In this document: piece after piece, positions 1-10,590 of the stretch | Layout of the letters: each line of letters starts with the position of its first letter | Numbering within the stretch: position 1 is the stretch's first letter | DNA from: Labia minor | Lineage: Eukaryota; Arthropoda; Insecta; Dermaptera; Spongiphoridae | Direction of reading: 5' to 3' | DNA: 64,000 nt | Assembly (NCBI GenBank): GCA_963082975.1 | Contig: OY720348.1 | Coordinates: 68,349,719 to 68,413,718, forward strand | Notes under the pieces: model-generated | Database searches by the model: none | Seen by the model: the letters and a program-made list of their open reading frames with translations, nothing else | Told to the model about the DNA's origin: nothing | Position numbers and translations under genes: made by a program

Positions 1-314
1 GCAAATATTAAATGTCACTCAATTTTCAATTATACTACTATAGTATATCAATTAATGTTTATTTTAATTCTTTATTAATTTTAAATTAAATTTCTTGTTA
101 TAGTATATTATTTCTAGTCTTTTCTTTTTATATATTACATTGGTTTTTATTTGGCTCTTTATTTTAAAATAATTTTCAATGATTTAAAAATTTAATAAAA
201 TTATCGAAAATTTGTCCAATCATATTTTTTTGTTATTTCAGAAAGATAACTCCATACAATTAGTGTTAATAAAGTTATAATTGTTATTATTATTTATCTA
301 TCTAAACTCTAAAC

Positions 315-544
315 CAGTGATTCTTAACCTTTTTTTACCGCGGCACACTTTTAACGGTTTAAAAATTTGTCGGCACACAAAGAAAAAGATAAGTTTACCG
401 AATTGAAAAAAGTGGTCGCAAAAACGGTTTACCTTTTTTTTAGAACCTAATTGGAAAAATTTAGAAAAAAAATCGGAAATGTTTAAGAGCTTCTTTACAT
501 TAGTAATAATTTGGTGGCACATTTTGATAAGTTAAGAATCACTT
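315..544. mobile_element. hAT-type MITE (copy A)
   Basis: A 230-bp element without coding capacity. The ends are inverted: the left begins cagtgattcttaac and the right, read in reverse complement, begins aagtgattcttaac. It is flanked by a perfect 8-bp target duplication ctctaaac (307-314 and 545-552). Length, end sequence and 8-bp duplication are those of non-autonomous hAT elements. The same insertion is present in all three units. Confidence 0.88.
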
Positions 545-1532
545 CTCTAAACCTTTGATTCAATTGAGAATATAAAATTTGGATGTTGTTATCCATGAGT
601 ATTCTATTGGAGATGATGCTCCCTTGAAATTTCTTGTCAAAGTGACTCTGTGAAAGGCATCACTTCAGCTTAAATAGCAAAAAGTTAATATATTATACAA
701 TTCTAATCCGATAATTATCATCTTTTGGTTTTGAAAAAAATAAAATAATTTCAAAAGAAATAAATTTATATTTTTGATAATTTATATATTTAATAACGAA
801 AAGTGTTCTAATCTTAATTTTGATTTTTCAGAAAGATAACTCCATACATCGATGAGAAAAAAGGAGAAGAAATATTGATGAATTTTTATGTATTTATTTA
901 TATATTTATTTATAATTATCATATGTAACTTTTTCTGTAATTTGTGAATGAATACTAATAATAAAACGAACAAATGTAAATAATTATGAAGTTTTAATTT
1001 GAAGTAAACATTCTTATCTTTACCTTTATATATTCCTATTCATCATATATACTCATTACATACATATATATATATATATACCAGTTTAAATTCGAATTAA
1101 AAAAATGTTCCAATGATACAAAATTAAATACAATGTTGAAATACCAAAATAATAAAAAAAATAGTTCATTTAATAATTTAACTTTATATTGAAAGAAAAA
1201 TAAACAGTAAAAATATAAATATAGGTAAAACGAATTTAGGAGAGACTCTAATACAATGAATATACACGTAATTAAGTTTTAACACAGAGATTGGTTCCAG
1301 AAAAAACCACTAAAAAAAACGTATAAAACAAAACATTGATCTTATGGAAAATTGGTGATTGGTTCCTTATCTCTAAAACCTATGAAAATTAGAGAAAAAT
1401 AGGGATTTTTTAAGAATATGTATTCAGGTTTATTTATTAAATCACAGATATAATGTGTATTTAAGCATAATTATTAAAGAAAAAAAATAAGCACTCTAAG
1501 CTTGATAGTTCTTACAGTGGCCTCGTTTAAAC
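545..1532. other. Decayed modules, TA tract, no gene
   Basis: This stretch holds an exon-like block (581-722; one frame reads VIHEYSIGDDAPLKFLVK before a stop), then a block with a pyrimidine-rich acceptor-like end followed by aaagataactccatac (from 829). A (TA)n tract follows near 1062-1080, then AT-rich DNA with nothing recognisable. Equivalents are 26818-27822 in B, where the TA tract is longer, and 57827-58832 in C. Confidence 0.5.
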
Positions 1533-2289
1533 CAGTGGCGAACCTAGAACTTTTGCCGCCCGGGGCGATCTCCAGTTTGCCGCCCTTTTTATTATAAGTC
1601 AATCAAACAGTGGTATTTATAAATTAATGCACATAAATAAATTATTAAGTTATTTAATCAATATTAATTAATACACAGAGAGTAAATTTTTTATACATAT
1701 TTGTATGCACTCGTAAACATATTAATATAATATTTACTCTTCTAGCTTTCATACTAGAAAAATCGTGTAAAATGCTCTCAAAATTTATATTTATATTTTT
1801 TCCACCGGCCTGCTTTTCAAAAGAAAAATCGATAATTTAAAAAAATATTGCTATATCACTTCAAAGTAATCATAGAAACTTTTCAAAAGAAATGACATCT
1901 ATAAACTGATATCAAAAAATTTTAGTTAGGAAAAATTGCTGAACAAAATCGTAAAGATGCGTTTACGAATTCAACGAATTTTAATGAATACAATAAAATA
2001 AAATTATTATCCTGTTCTTGGAAGTAGAATTTAAAATTTACACTAAAATGTATTTATTTACACCGAGGAATAATATTCGAAATCATATAGTTAATCATAA
2101 TTTATAGAAATCAAATAGTAAACTTATAATAATCATAATAATCATTTATTATTTAAGAAAGAAAAAAAAATAAATATGAAATGAATACGTTGCTTTTTAC
2201 AACTATAACTAAATATAAAAAATGCCGCCCCAAGATAAGTGCCGCCCGGTGCGGACCGCACCCCCCGCACCCCCCTAGGTACGCCACTG
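1533..2289. mobile_element. Non-autonomous hAT, left copy (unit A)
   Basis: A 757-bp element with inverted ends cagtggcgaacctag and, in reverse complement, cagtggcgtacctag, plus GC-rich subterminal segments. No transposase is visible. The immediate flanks do not match each other: gtttaaac on the left (1525-1532) and aggtaatt on the right (2290-2297). Each matches the far flank of the second copy at 14009-14689, so this copy looks like a recombination hybrid of two insertions. Confidence 0.85.
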
Positions 2290-2500
2290 AGGTAATTAGA
2301 GTTTTTATATCAATAAATGAGACAATTAACTAAATTAAATAATTTCATTTGAATCAAATATATATTTGAAATACTGGTTTTGTTTAAGATGGTATCAATT
2401 CACTCTCTTTAATACAAACAATAAATTTATTATTCTACTGTTAACTTATCAAGTAACATTATATTTCTATTCATATTCGTCTTATTATTATATTTTTAAT

Positions 2501-2725
2501 ATCTCGCCAGAGATAGTATTGCGATCATCAAAATTTGCGATGTCGAGATTTTGATGTTTTTATACGTTTTGAAGATTCCCGAATCATTTTAACTAAGGTT
2601 GAGAAAAATGTCTGTCTGTGTGTGTGTGTGTGTATGTATGTAGGCAAGATTACGCAAAAACGGTTTGAGCTAGAATCATGAAATTTGTGAAAGGGCCGAG
2701 CGATAGCTCGGTGTTCCAGGTATTA
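2501..2725. repeat. Dispersed repeat with GT tract and terminal hairpin
   Basis: A roughly 220-bp block with a (TG)n tract, a segment acgcaaaaacggtttgagc and a perfect short palindrome ccgagcgatagctcgg (2696-2711) just before its apparent end. The end segment, from gagcgatagctcggtgtt to caggta, recurs in opposite orientation near 15343-15370. The hairpin near an end resembles Helitron-like elements, but no CTRR end follows, so the class is left open. Equivalents are 28789-29011 and about 59806-60028; in C one base of the palindrome has changed. Confidence 0.5.
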
Positions 2726-2984
2726 ATATTATATTTATATATTATATGAATACCATTGTTCCCTGTAAAATATAAATCAAATTGTGCATTATATACAATC
2801 AATTAATTACAATAAGTATATTCAAATTGCATACCCTTGTAAAAATTAAAAATTCGCCCGAAATACAATCATCAATATTAATATTAATCAGTTAAATATA
2901 TAATATTTTAAAGATATAAACATAAAACTATAAAGTATATAACATTAATCAAAGTAAGAATCAAAAATAATCTTTAGTCAACAT

Positions 2985-3430
2985 TAATAAGCCTTTTATT
3001 CAAACGGTGTGTATTAATAAATTTTAAATAATTTTCTTTTTACATTAATTTCATACCTAAAAATATTTTACCTGTATGAATTGCTAAATTAAAATTTAAA
3101 TATGATTAAATTAAATTTAAAATGCTTTTCTCGTGTAAGAAATAAAATAAGGATTTTTATAGTTTCTTTTTTATTTACAATAATTATAGTTTAATAAAAT
3201 GACATAGTTTAGATTTGTATAAATGAATAATAAATACATTAACATAAGAATAATAAAATGATAGTATTCTTAAATATAATAGATAATTAGTAATAGTATA
3301 TTAATTACTAGAGCAAATAAAATACTAAGTTAAATAAATCAGATTTTTATTGATTTAAACTATAATTTGTGCTATAAAGTAGAGAAGCTATATTTAAAGA
3401 AAATCTTGTTTTCATTATTAAGCCTGTTTT
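2985..3430 (-). pseudogene. Decayed zinc-finger tail, copy A
   Basis: Downstream of the minus zinc-finger gene lies a second degenerate 3' end. Read on the minus strand, 3070-3140 keeps a trace of a finger linker (caattcatacaggtaaa, compare IHTG-E/K), and 2985-3015 resembles the final codons and stop region of the intact gene. No reading frame survives. A related remnant lies beyond the plus-strand gene at about 12361-12450. Equivalents are about 29270-29718 and 60285-60745. Confidence 0.5.
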
Positions 3431-5331
3431 TCAAACATTATGTATTAGTAAATGTTTATGTAAACTTGATTTAACTTTAAATTTCTTTTCACAATAATTA
3501 CATTCAAAAGGTTCTTCTCCTGTATGAATTAATAAATGCGTTTTCAAATTTGATTTCATATTAAATTTCTTTTCACAATAATTACATTCAAAAGGTTTTT
3601 CTCCTGTATGAATTAGTAAATGATTATTTAAACTTGTTTTTCGATTAAATGTTTTTTTACAATAATTACATTCAAAAGGTTTTTCTCCTGTATGAATTAG
3701 TAAATGATTATTTAAAATTGTTTTGCGATTAAATGTTTTTTTACAATAATTACATTCAAAAGGTTTTTCTCCTGTATGAATTAATAAATGTTTTGCTAAA
3801 TCAGATTTCTGCTTAAATCTCTTTTCACAATAATTACATTCAAGCGGTCTTTCTCCTGTATGACTTAATAAATGAAAATCTAAATGTGATTTCGTTTTAA
3901 ATTTCTTTTCACAATAATTACATTTAAAAGGTTTTTCTCCTGTATGAATTAGTAAATGATTATATAAAATTGTTTTTCGATTAAATGTTTTTTTACAATA
4001 ATTACATTCAAAAGGTTTTTCTCCTGTATGAATTAGTAAATGATTATTTAAAGTTGTTTTTCGATTAAATGTTTTTTTACAATAATTACATTCAAAAGGT
4101 TTTTCTCCTGTATGAATTAGTAAATGATTATTTAAAATTGTTTTTCGATTAAATGTTTTTTTACAATAATTACATTCAAGCGGTCTTTCTCCTGTATGAC
4201 TTAATAAATGAAAATCTAAATGTGATTTCGTTTTAAATTTCTTTTCACAATAATTACATTTAAAAGGTTTTTCTCCTGTATGAATTAGTAAATGATTATA
4301 TAAAATTGTTTTTAGATTAAATGTTTTTTTACAATAATTACATTCAAAAGGTTTTTCTCCTGTATGAATTAGTAAATGATTATTTAAAATTGTTTTTCGA
4401 TTAAATGTTTTTTTACAATAATTACATTCAAAAGGTCTTTCTCCTGTATGAATTAATAAATGTCTATCTAAATCAGATTTCATCTTAAATCTCTTTTGAC
4501 AATAATTACATTGATTACGATTTTCTTCTGTATGGATTGAATCAGTTTCTTCCTCAAATTTTTCTTCTAAATATTTCTCTCTATCCTTTTTGAGTTTTAC
4601 ATTATTTTTTAAAATTGAAAATATTTGCTTATGAAAACATTTTTTTAAATGTTTCGATAAAAATTCCTCACTTATAAAATTCATATGACAGTAAACGCAA
4701 GAATATAGAGGACCTGAAAAAAAAGAATTGTTTTCGTTATTTTAAATCTTAATATTTTATATATCTAACTATTTTATATTTCAATTTAAGGAATAATATC
4801 ATTTCAAATAATATTTAAAAAATTAATTTTAGTGACATTAACATTACTTTCGATCAAAAATTAGAAATAAAAATTACCGGAAATTATTAATGAAATAAAT
4901 ATTTAATTTTAGCTATAAAAAATATTTTATTTTTATTCAAATAAGTTTTAATAGCATTTAAATTAATATTTAATTTTGTTTAAAATAATATTTTTTATTT
5001 TCTATAATATTTAATTTAATTTTTATTAAACAAATATTTACTTTTTTTACAAAATAATTTAATTTAACCTACTCCACAGATATATATGCATTTTTTAATA
5101 GTTTTTATTTCGTAAACTAGGGGCATCCCCAAAAATATCATAAGAAATGTTTATTAGAATAAAAAAAGGAATGCACTGGTAAAGTTTTATTCTAATCCAC
5201 GTTAAAATAACTTTTTTGTATAATTACCATTTTAGTGCCAATTACCATTACTTTCGATGAAAAAAAATATAGTTATAAAAATTACCTATATATATTGGGT
5301 ATTTTCTGTTTTCTTGTGGATTCAGATCCAT
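3431..5331 (-). CDS. C2H2 zinc-finger protein, 13 fingers (unit A)
   Basis: Probable nuclear DNA-binding protein of about 442 residues in two exons. Exon 1 (5286-5331) encodes MDLNPQENRKYPIYI and splits a Gly codon at a GT donor. The intron is 4714-5285 and has a pyrimidine-rich CAG acceptor. Exon 2 (3431-4713) begins GPLYSCVYCH. This start is preferred over the in-exon Met at 4684 because the spliced leader supplies Cys21 and Cys24, which pair with His37 and Cys41 to make a C2HC finger. A charged linker follows, then 13 fingers of C-x2-C-x12-H-x3-H from about residue 84, joined by HTGEKPFECNYC linkers. Recurrent recognition helices include NRKTILNN, KTKSHLDF and KQKSDLAK. No KRAB, ZAD or BTB domain is visible. 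It is head-to-head with the gene at 10591. Target and partners are unknown. Confidence 0.88.
5104..5205 (+). repeat. Short dispersed repeat, type 1
   Basis: About 100 bp starting near tcgtaaactaggggc and ending after actggtaaagttttattc. A diverged copy lies at 9627-9735 in the same orientation, with shared starts (tcgtaaactagg) and shared ends (ccactggtaaagttttatcc). It lies in the intron of the minus zinc-finger gene. Equivalents are about 31056-31157 and 62083-62184. Family unknown. Confidence 0.45.
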
Positions 5332-5749
5332 TTTTACTTGATTGATGTATTATCAAGTGAAGATCTGTGTCAAATATATTGAATAATTAACTTTTCTGAG
5401 ATAAACGAGAAGGTACGGATACTCTGTGAAGAAATGTCACCGATGATATCAGCAACGATCAACGATATTCGTCTCACCGACTATCCCTATGTGTGTTTGT
5501 TAGTGTTAGTTCTCTTTGCATCCACAAGAGGTGCGAATTTAAAAAAATTGTGTGTGCCATTTTTTAAATTGAAATTATATTTGTTTTTATAATAAATATA
5601 ATAATTTTATTTGTTCTTTTATTTCATCGATCTGAATTTGTATAGAATAATTATTAATTAAAATTATTAATTAATTAATTGATAATTCTATAGAAACTGT
5701 TAAGTTATATTTAATAGTGATATCTTTAAAAATTGAAAGATCTATCTTT
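5332..5749. other. Spacer upstream of the minus zinc-finger gene
   Basis: AT-rich DNA 5' of the zinc-finger start with one copy of a sequence running from caccgatgatatcagc to gcatccacaagagg. In units B and C the same sequence is partly duplicated (see 31386-31691). No promoter element is convincing. Confidence 0.4.
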
Positions 5750-6183
5750 GTGGGTCCACGGAACTCGAAATTGTTTGGCCGCAGTAACATCATTTCTCCA
5801 AGTGTCCCTATTCTGAGCTGCACACATCTAACTAGTATTTTCTCCCATCTCTCCCACGCTGTTTTCGACATTGTCCGCACCACAGACCATCCGTTACCGC
5901 ACACCTCGTCCTTGGTCTTCTAAAAGAACATTTCCCAACAAATATATTTTTCTCCTGCCCAACGCAACCTTCTCAATTTTATGACCCTAACTGGAGATGC
6001 ATAGAGGTCATGCAATTATTCATCGTTATGCAGTCTACGCCATTTCCTGGTGACCTCATCTTTCTTTGGCCCATAAACGCCTCGAAGAATCCTCTTCTCA
6101 AATACTCTAAATCTACTCTCATCTCCTAAGGTCATAGACCACACCTCACACCCATACAATATAACCACCAAAATAATTGTTCT
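5750..6183 (-). mobile_element. Non-LTR retrotransposon fragment, 3' coding end (unit A)
   Basis: Read on the minus strand, this encodes the downstream end of an endonuclease/reverse-transcriptase type polyprotein. The order is CEVWSMTLGDESRFRVFEKRI, then YGPKKDEVTRKWRRLHN, LHDLYASP, and IKLRRLRWAGEKYI. These are the hallmarks of the region after the RT domain in many arthropod LINEs. The frame is interrupted and only the 3' part is present. The clade is uncertain. A related fragment, in the other orientation, lies inside the Helitron at 53452-55463. Confidence 0.7.
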
Positions 6184-6196
6184 ATATAATTAATTT

Positions 6197-6865
6197 TGAT
6201 TTCCTTTGATAACAATTTTGACGAGAGAAGCCCCTTTTCTGCATGATATCAGGCGCTTCCCGATAGCAACCTCAATTTAAATACATTTTTCTCGAATATT
6301 ATTACCCTTCGTAATTACTGAACCTAAGTATTTATTCTATTCATTTTACAATTCTAAGTTTCTTATGTTAACACTATTGCTACTAAATATTTAGTTTTAA
6401 CTATTTAATTAAATACAAAATAATATATATATATATATATATATAGTAGAAATGATCAAAATCTTTCAACCAACTAGGTAGATAAATTAAACCAAAAAAT
6501 TTATTCGAAAATTCTAATTCAAAAAAACTAAGTCTTTTCTAATTGTAATACCTAATATTAGAATTGTTAAGGATTTAATTCAAATATTGAATATATATAT
6601 AAATATAATTTTGATATTAATAATTTTCTTTGTGAAGAGTAGATGTATAGTATTTCTCTCAATAGGGCTTTTATTCTATTTTTGGATACATCTCCTTTTA
6701 ATTTAACTATACAAAAATGAGAGGAAAGTAAAAAATTGTTTTGCTTTTACTTGATTAAAGTTTTGAAAATAATTATATATTAATTAAATTATTAGAAATT
6801 CTAAATTACTGATCAGGATTTTACATAAGTATTATAAATAAGATATATCTTTAATATTATCTAAA
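6197..6865. other. AT-rich spacer with TA tract
   Basis: No gene is visible. It holds a (TA)n tract near 6422-6446 and unique AT-rich DNA. The first about 170 bp may extend the old non-LTR fragment (cgcttcccgatagcaacctc). The equivalent in B is 34394-35069. Confidence 0.4.
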
Positions 6866-7174
6866 ATGGAACGAGGAAAGGCGCAAAGAGATAATGATTA
6901 GAATAATTTTCCACAAGAAGGTCTCACCTTAGATAACTTTTATGAATTTTTTGCTCCGTATGGAGCTATAGAAAATATTCAGATGCGAACTTAAATTGAT
7001 AATGCAGCAAATAAAACTATTTTTAAAGGATCCGTTTTTGTAATATTTAAAGAAAAAGAAAAAGCCGAAGAATTTTTAAAAATAGATTCAATCAAATACA
7101 ATGAACAAGAGTTAATTAAAAAATGGAAAGAAGCTTAGAAAGGAAAAGAAAAGAAAAGAACGAATGGAGAATAA
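6866..7174 (+). pseudogene. Processed La-protein (RRM) pseudogene (unit A)
   Basis: An intronless fragment closely resembling the first RNA-recognition motif of the La autoantigen, which binds the 3' oligo(U) of nascent RNA polymerase III transcripts. Visible motifs are GLTLDNFYEFFAPYGAIENIQMR, split here by a stop after the MR-T, then FKGSVFVIFKEKEKAEEFL (RNP1 type), YNEQELIKKWKEA and a basic KGKEKKR run. The order and spacing match La. Three in-frame stops interrupt it (after codons 11, 42 and 92), and the N-terminal La motif is missing. It was probably a retrocopy, truncated at its 5' end, though no target duplication or poly(A) is clear. Confidence 0.75.
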
Positions 7175-7195
7175 GTTAATTCAAAATGCTCTAAA

Positions 7196-7266
7196 GCATG
7201 GGTGTCTAAACTAGACCATTCGTGGGCCACGTTGCAGAAAAAATTATGCTGGGCCGCACATAAATA
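7196..7266 (+). mobile_element. hAT end fragment (unit A)
   Basis: A short segment with gggtgtctaaactagacc, gtgggccac and ctgggccgcacat. These phrases are typical of the terminal region of hAT elements of the 'ggccgc' type. Only one end is present. The equivalent in B is 35400-35470. Confidence 0.4.
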
Positions 7267-7297
7267 TTTTTTCAAGAAATGGAAATAAAATTAACTA

Positions 7298-7409
7298 CAG
7301 TAAAACCTCTCTCTAGGACACGTCTAATAGTTACTTCATTCATTTTAATTCACAATAAATATAGTTTTTAAGAGTATTTTGAGAATGTCCTTGTAGAGAG
7401 GTATTACTG
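7298..7409. mobile_element. pogo/Tigger-like MITE (unit A)
   Basis: A 112-bp element with inverted ends: cagtaaaacctctctctagg on the left and, in reverse complement, cagtaatacctctctacaag on the right. It is flanked by TA on both sides. CAGTAAAACCTCTC ends with TA duplication are diagnostic of pogo-type MITEs. Internal DNA is non-coding. Confidence 0.85.
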
Positions 7410-8070
7410 TATATATAGTTTTATTAAAATAAAATATAACTTCTTTTTTTATAATTTTTTTATTTGAATTATAGAAATATTTATAAAATTATATCTCAAA
7501 GGGTTTTGGGTTTATTTTTTATATCTTATATAGCTTTTTTATAAATCAACTAATAATTGGATAAATACAAAAATGATTTAGATGATATATTATGAATTTT
7601 GAAAATCCTAATACTTTCAAATCTCTACTAACTGAAAGTAAGCTTTCAGAAGGAATATTTTTGAATTTTCTATTCAAATATTATATTTCATCAATTCTTT
7701 TCTCTTAACTCTTCTTTAATATTTATTTATTTATTATTTCAATGAGATATTATTAACGTAATAATTATTTTTTTAGTTACTTTTTTTTTCTAATAATTTA
7801 TACATTTCATATGGTTAACGAAAATTTGTCTAATATTAGTTTTTGAATTTTCAGAAAGATAACTCCATACCTCAATAAGAAAGATGAAAGCTAAAAAAGA
7901 AGGGGGAGAAAGGATCTTTAAATCAATATTGATGAATTTTTATGTATTTATTTGTTTATAATTATCATATGTAACTTTATGTAATTTATGAATTTGTGAA
8001 TAAAAAAAAACAAATGTAAATAATTATGAAGTTTTATTTGAGTTGAATTCCTACCCTTTCCTTTTATATT

Positions 8071-8110
<40 letters not shown>

Positions 8111-8418
8111 GAGTGCTGATTCCTATCCCATTCCCTGGGGACATTTATTAAATCGGTGGTAAGTTTTGACATCATCGTACTGGTTTTGATGTGCCTTTCA
8201 CAATGGGGCATATCTGGGGTCAATTAGTTCCAAGGTGGGCACGATGAATCCTGAATTGATAATTCTTAGTATTGAGATTGATGGGTTTATGAACCCATCA
8301 ATGGATGTATATTGGTCTTAATGATTGTTAATGATGATAATGATGATCGTTATCATTATTACCTTCGCAGCCAAATCTTGCATAGCATACATGTATTCTA
8401 AAGAAGATTCTTCTTTTT
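7410..8418. other. AT-rich spacer with acceptor-type block
   Basis: It holds another copy of the block beginning ttttcagaaagataactccatac (from 7849), a (TA)n tract near 8076-8106 and a short segment with the inverted pair gatgggttt/aacccatc (8279-8302). No gene is seen. In B the interval is 35614-38961 and is split by the hAT-like insertion. Confidence 0.4.
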
Positions 8419-8830
8419 TCATTCTTCTTCTAGAAAGTTCTTTGTGTATGTCGGCACTGTTGACTTTTTCACTTTTACACCGAATTCAGATTTTAATTTA
8501 CTTTTTAATCTTGTCCATGTGTCTATTCCTCTTTCACCATTGATATACAATTTGGCTATTCCTTTTAATGATTTTTTCGCAAAAAGTAATTTTTCAAGGT
8601 CATTAAATTTTATAATTCACGATAATTCTTCAAAATCGTTATACCAGTTTTCTATAGCATAAGAACCTTCACCATTGAACGATCGAATTGAAACTTCAAT
8701 GTCCTTAAAATTCATTGTATATCGGGGCGAATTTTTATTTTTTAATAAAGTAATTTTTTCTTTCTTCTATTGATCATTATCATTATATTCCTTAACATCT
8801 TCGTACACCTTAGGACGTACAAAAGTCAGA
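8419..8830 (-). mobile_element. LTR-retrotransposon gag fossil (unit A)
   Basis: Broken fragment of a gag-like region from an LTR retrotransposon, read on the minus strand. It is recognised by similarity to the better preserved counterpart at 38962-39400. No LTRs, protease, reverse transcriptase or integrase are seen nearby. It predates the A/B duplication. Confidence 0.5.
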
Positions 8831-9231
8831 GGTTTTTTTTATATGTATTTATATATTCGGGTGAAAAGAATTAAAAACTGTAACGAGAACATATTGTTAC
8901 TGATTTATTAAATATTAGATACTTTTATTTTAATTACCTGAAAATTACCTTTATGGAGGTGTGATTGGGTTTTCGAAAAATTATATTGGGATCGATGATC
9001 ACAAAAGTTTTACGACCCCTGTAACAGAGTTTAATATTTGTTAATAATTTTGAAATTTTGATTTCATTGCTTGATTTTTATTGAATATTTTTTATTATAA
9101 TGAAATTTAAGAACATCTAAAGTTAAAGACTTGATACATTTTATTAAAGTAAAATCAATATTTTTAACGTTTTAAAAATACATTTTAATAATAACAGTAT
9201 TAATTTAAATTAATTGATTTATTTGTATTTT

Positions 9232-9440
9232 ATTAATTTTTCTATAATTTCTCCATCGTTATTCTCGTCCTTCTGAAGAAACTTATTTAACTGAAAGGCG
9301 CTAGGGGATTCGAAAATTATTAGTCTCTGTTCTGACTCACCATCATCCAACATCTGTTCTCTCACAAGTTCCTCAAGTTCTCCTTTAACTTGGGTCTACC
9401 AACTGAAGGTTTCTCATTCGGTCTGCCCAAAATCAATCAA
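9232..9440 (-). pseudogene. Unrecognised coding-like remnant (unit A)
   Basis: The minus strand has a 58-codon open frame ending near 9232 with protein-like composition: ELEELVREQMLDDGESEQRL, later FLQKDENNDGEIIEKL. Just upstream, another frame reads EKPSVGRPKL, which contains an AT-hook-like GRPKL. This suggests one protein split by a frame change. In unit B (39832-40050) an extra roughly 25 bp within the acidic segment ends the frame earlier. No family is recognised, and it may be transposon-derived. Confidence 0.3.
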
Positions 9441-9626
9441 GTCTTGGCTTCTAGTCACGTGATCTATATATTTAATTTACATTTGTTGATTCTTTATATT
9501 AAAATACACATTTTCATTTTGTTAATGTATATACGTTTTAATAAATCGAAAATTAATGAATAAGTGAATAATTAGTCAATAAAACATTGCTCATTCGTAA
9601 CTAGTCTATCTGTCAAATTTTAATAA

Positions 9627-9735
9627 TTTGTATCTCGTAAACTAGGAGCGACCGCCACATACTGGTTGAAGAAACTTTGTTTGGAAGCAAAATAGGAATC
9701 CACTGGTAAAGTTTTATCCAAATCCATCTTACATC
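9627..9735 (+). repeat. Short dispersed repeat, type 1 (second copy)
   Basis: A diverged direct copy of 5104-5205. Shared anchors are tcgtaaactagg at the start and actggtaaagttttatc at the end. The equivalent in B is about 40227-40335. AT-rich DNA from 8840 to 9231 and from 9740 to 10228 shows nothing else recognisable. Confidence 0.45.
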
Positions 9736-10228
9736 GGTTAGACTGATCAATTACCGATAATTCTTTAATTTATTATTTTTGTTAAATGTTCCTTTGCTTT
9801 TGGCTATTAATTCTTTATTTTGGCCAAATCTCTTTTTTTGGAGAGTTATTTTTTATTCGTCTGCAAACAGTAGGTATATACAGTGTATAATAAAACAATT
9901 CAAAACACAATTTGTTCAATTTGATCATCGTTTTTATCGGCTCATAACAGGGTGCATAGTCTATAAACAAATAATAGTAGATTCATTAAAACATTTATAA
10001 ATTTTACAATGTAATGAATGGTGGCATGGTGTTTGAAGGTTGGAAGTATAAGATATGCTTTATGAGGTTAGGACCTAAAACCAACTAATAAGTAGCCCAT
10101 TTAATATTAAATAAGAATTAATATGAATCAACTAAAAGAAAATATTTATACAAGGTTGTATTCAGTTTGGGTGTGGCATAGCGTGATAAGAGGTAGAGAC
10201 GTAAAGATGGACGGACAGACAGAGATCA

Positions 10229-10352
10229 TGCTAAAAATGCTTTTTTCTGTTAACAAAAAACATGATTCGTAAAGATATGTAAAAATCTCCACATGTGAAG
10301 TTTAGTGTAAAAACCATACCTTCCCTTCCTATCGTCGGGCGGTAAAAATGTA
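10229..10352 (+). repeat. Short dispersed repeat, type 2 (upstream of plus zinc-finger gene)
   Basis: About 120 bp: gattcgtaaagatatgtaaa, ctccacatgtgaagttt, ccttcccttcctatcgtcgg. Diverged copies lie at 12470-12590 in the same orientation and, inside the Helitron of unit B, at 54299-54417 in reverse. The equivalent in B is 40811-40934. It is followed by gcgccatcta, a phrase common in insect dispersed repeats. Class unknown. Confidence 0.55.
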
Positions 10353-10590
10353 ATTTATCGACATCAGCGCCATCTAACAATGATAAGAGTAAAAACAAAC
10401 AAGGTTCCCGGAAGTCAAATTTGCATGTCATCCACCTGCTTGCTACGTATCTTAAAGACAAATAGTTGGTTGTTATTTTAATCGTAAATCAAAATCAAAA
10501 TTTAAAAGGTTTATGTCACAGATCATCTGGTTTATATTACTTATCACCTAGTATATATTTTATAATTGATATTACATTAATTAAATAAAA

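Noticed and set aside
298-522. Open frame of 74 codons, recurring in units B and C
   Set aside because: It lies inside a hAT MITE, ends included; recurrence reflects the tandem unit, not selection.
2696-2711. Rho-independent style terminator hairpin
   Set aside because: The context is eukaryotic, and the same hairpin end recurs inverted near 15350 as part of a dispersed repeat.
3431-4684. Regularly spaced 84-bp repeats that resemble a CRISPR array at first sight
   Set aside because: The repeats are in frame and encode C2H2 fingers with HTGEKP linkers; unit length and variation follow codon structure.
5717-5923. Plus-strand frame of 68 codons, recurring in all units
   Set aside because: It is the antisense of the non-LTR retrotransposon fragment, whose protein is on the minus strand.
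8325-8662. Plus-strand frames rich in Ile, Phe and Leu suggesting a membrane protein
   Set aside because: They are the antisense of a gag-like fossil whose better copy lies at 38962-39400.
10231-10461. Minus-strand frame of 76 codons kept in A and B
   Set aside because: It spans a dispersed repeat that also occurs at 12470 and in the Helitron, and shows no domain.
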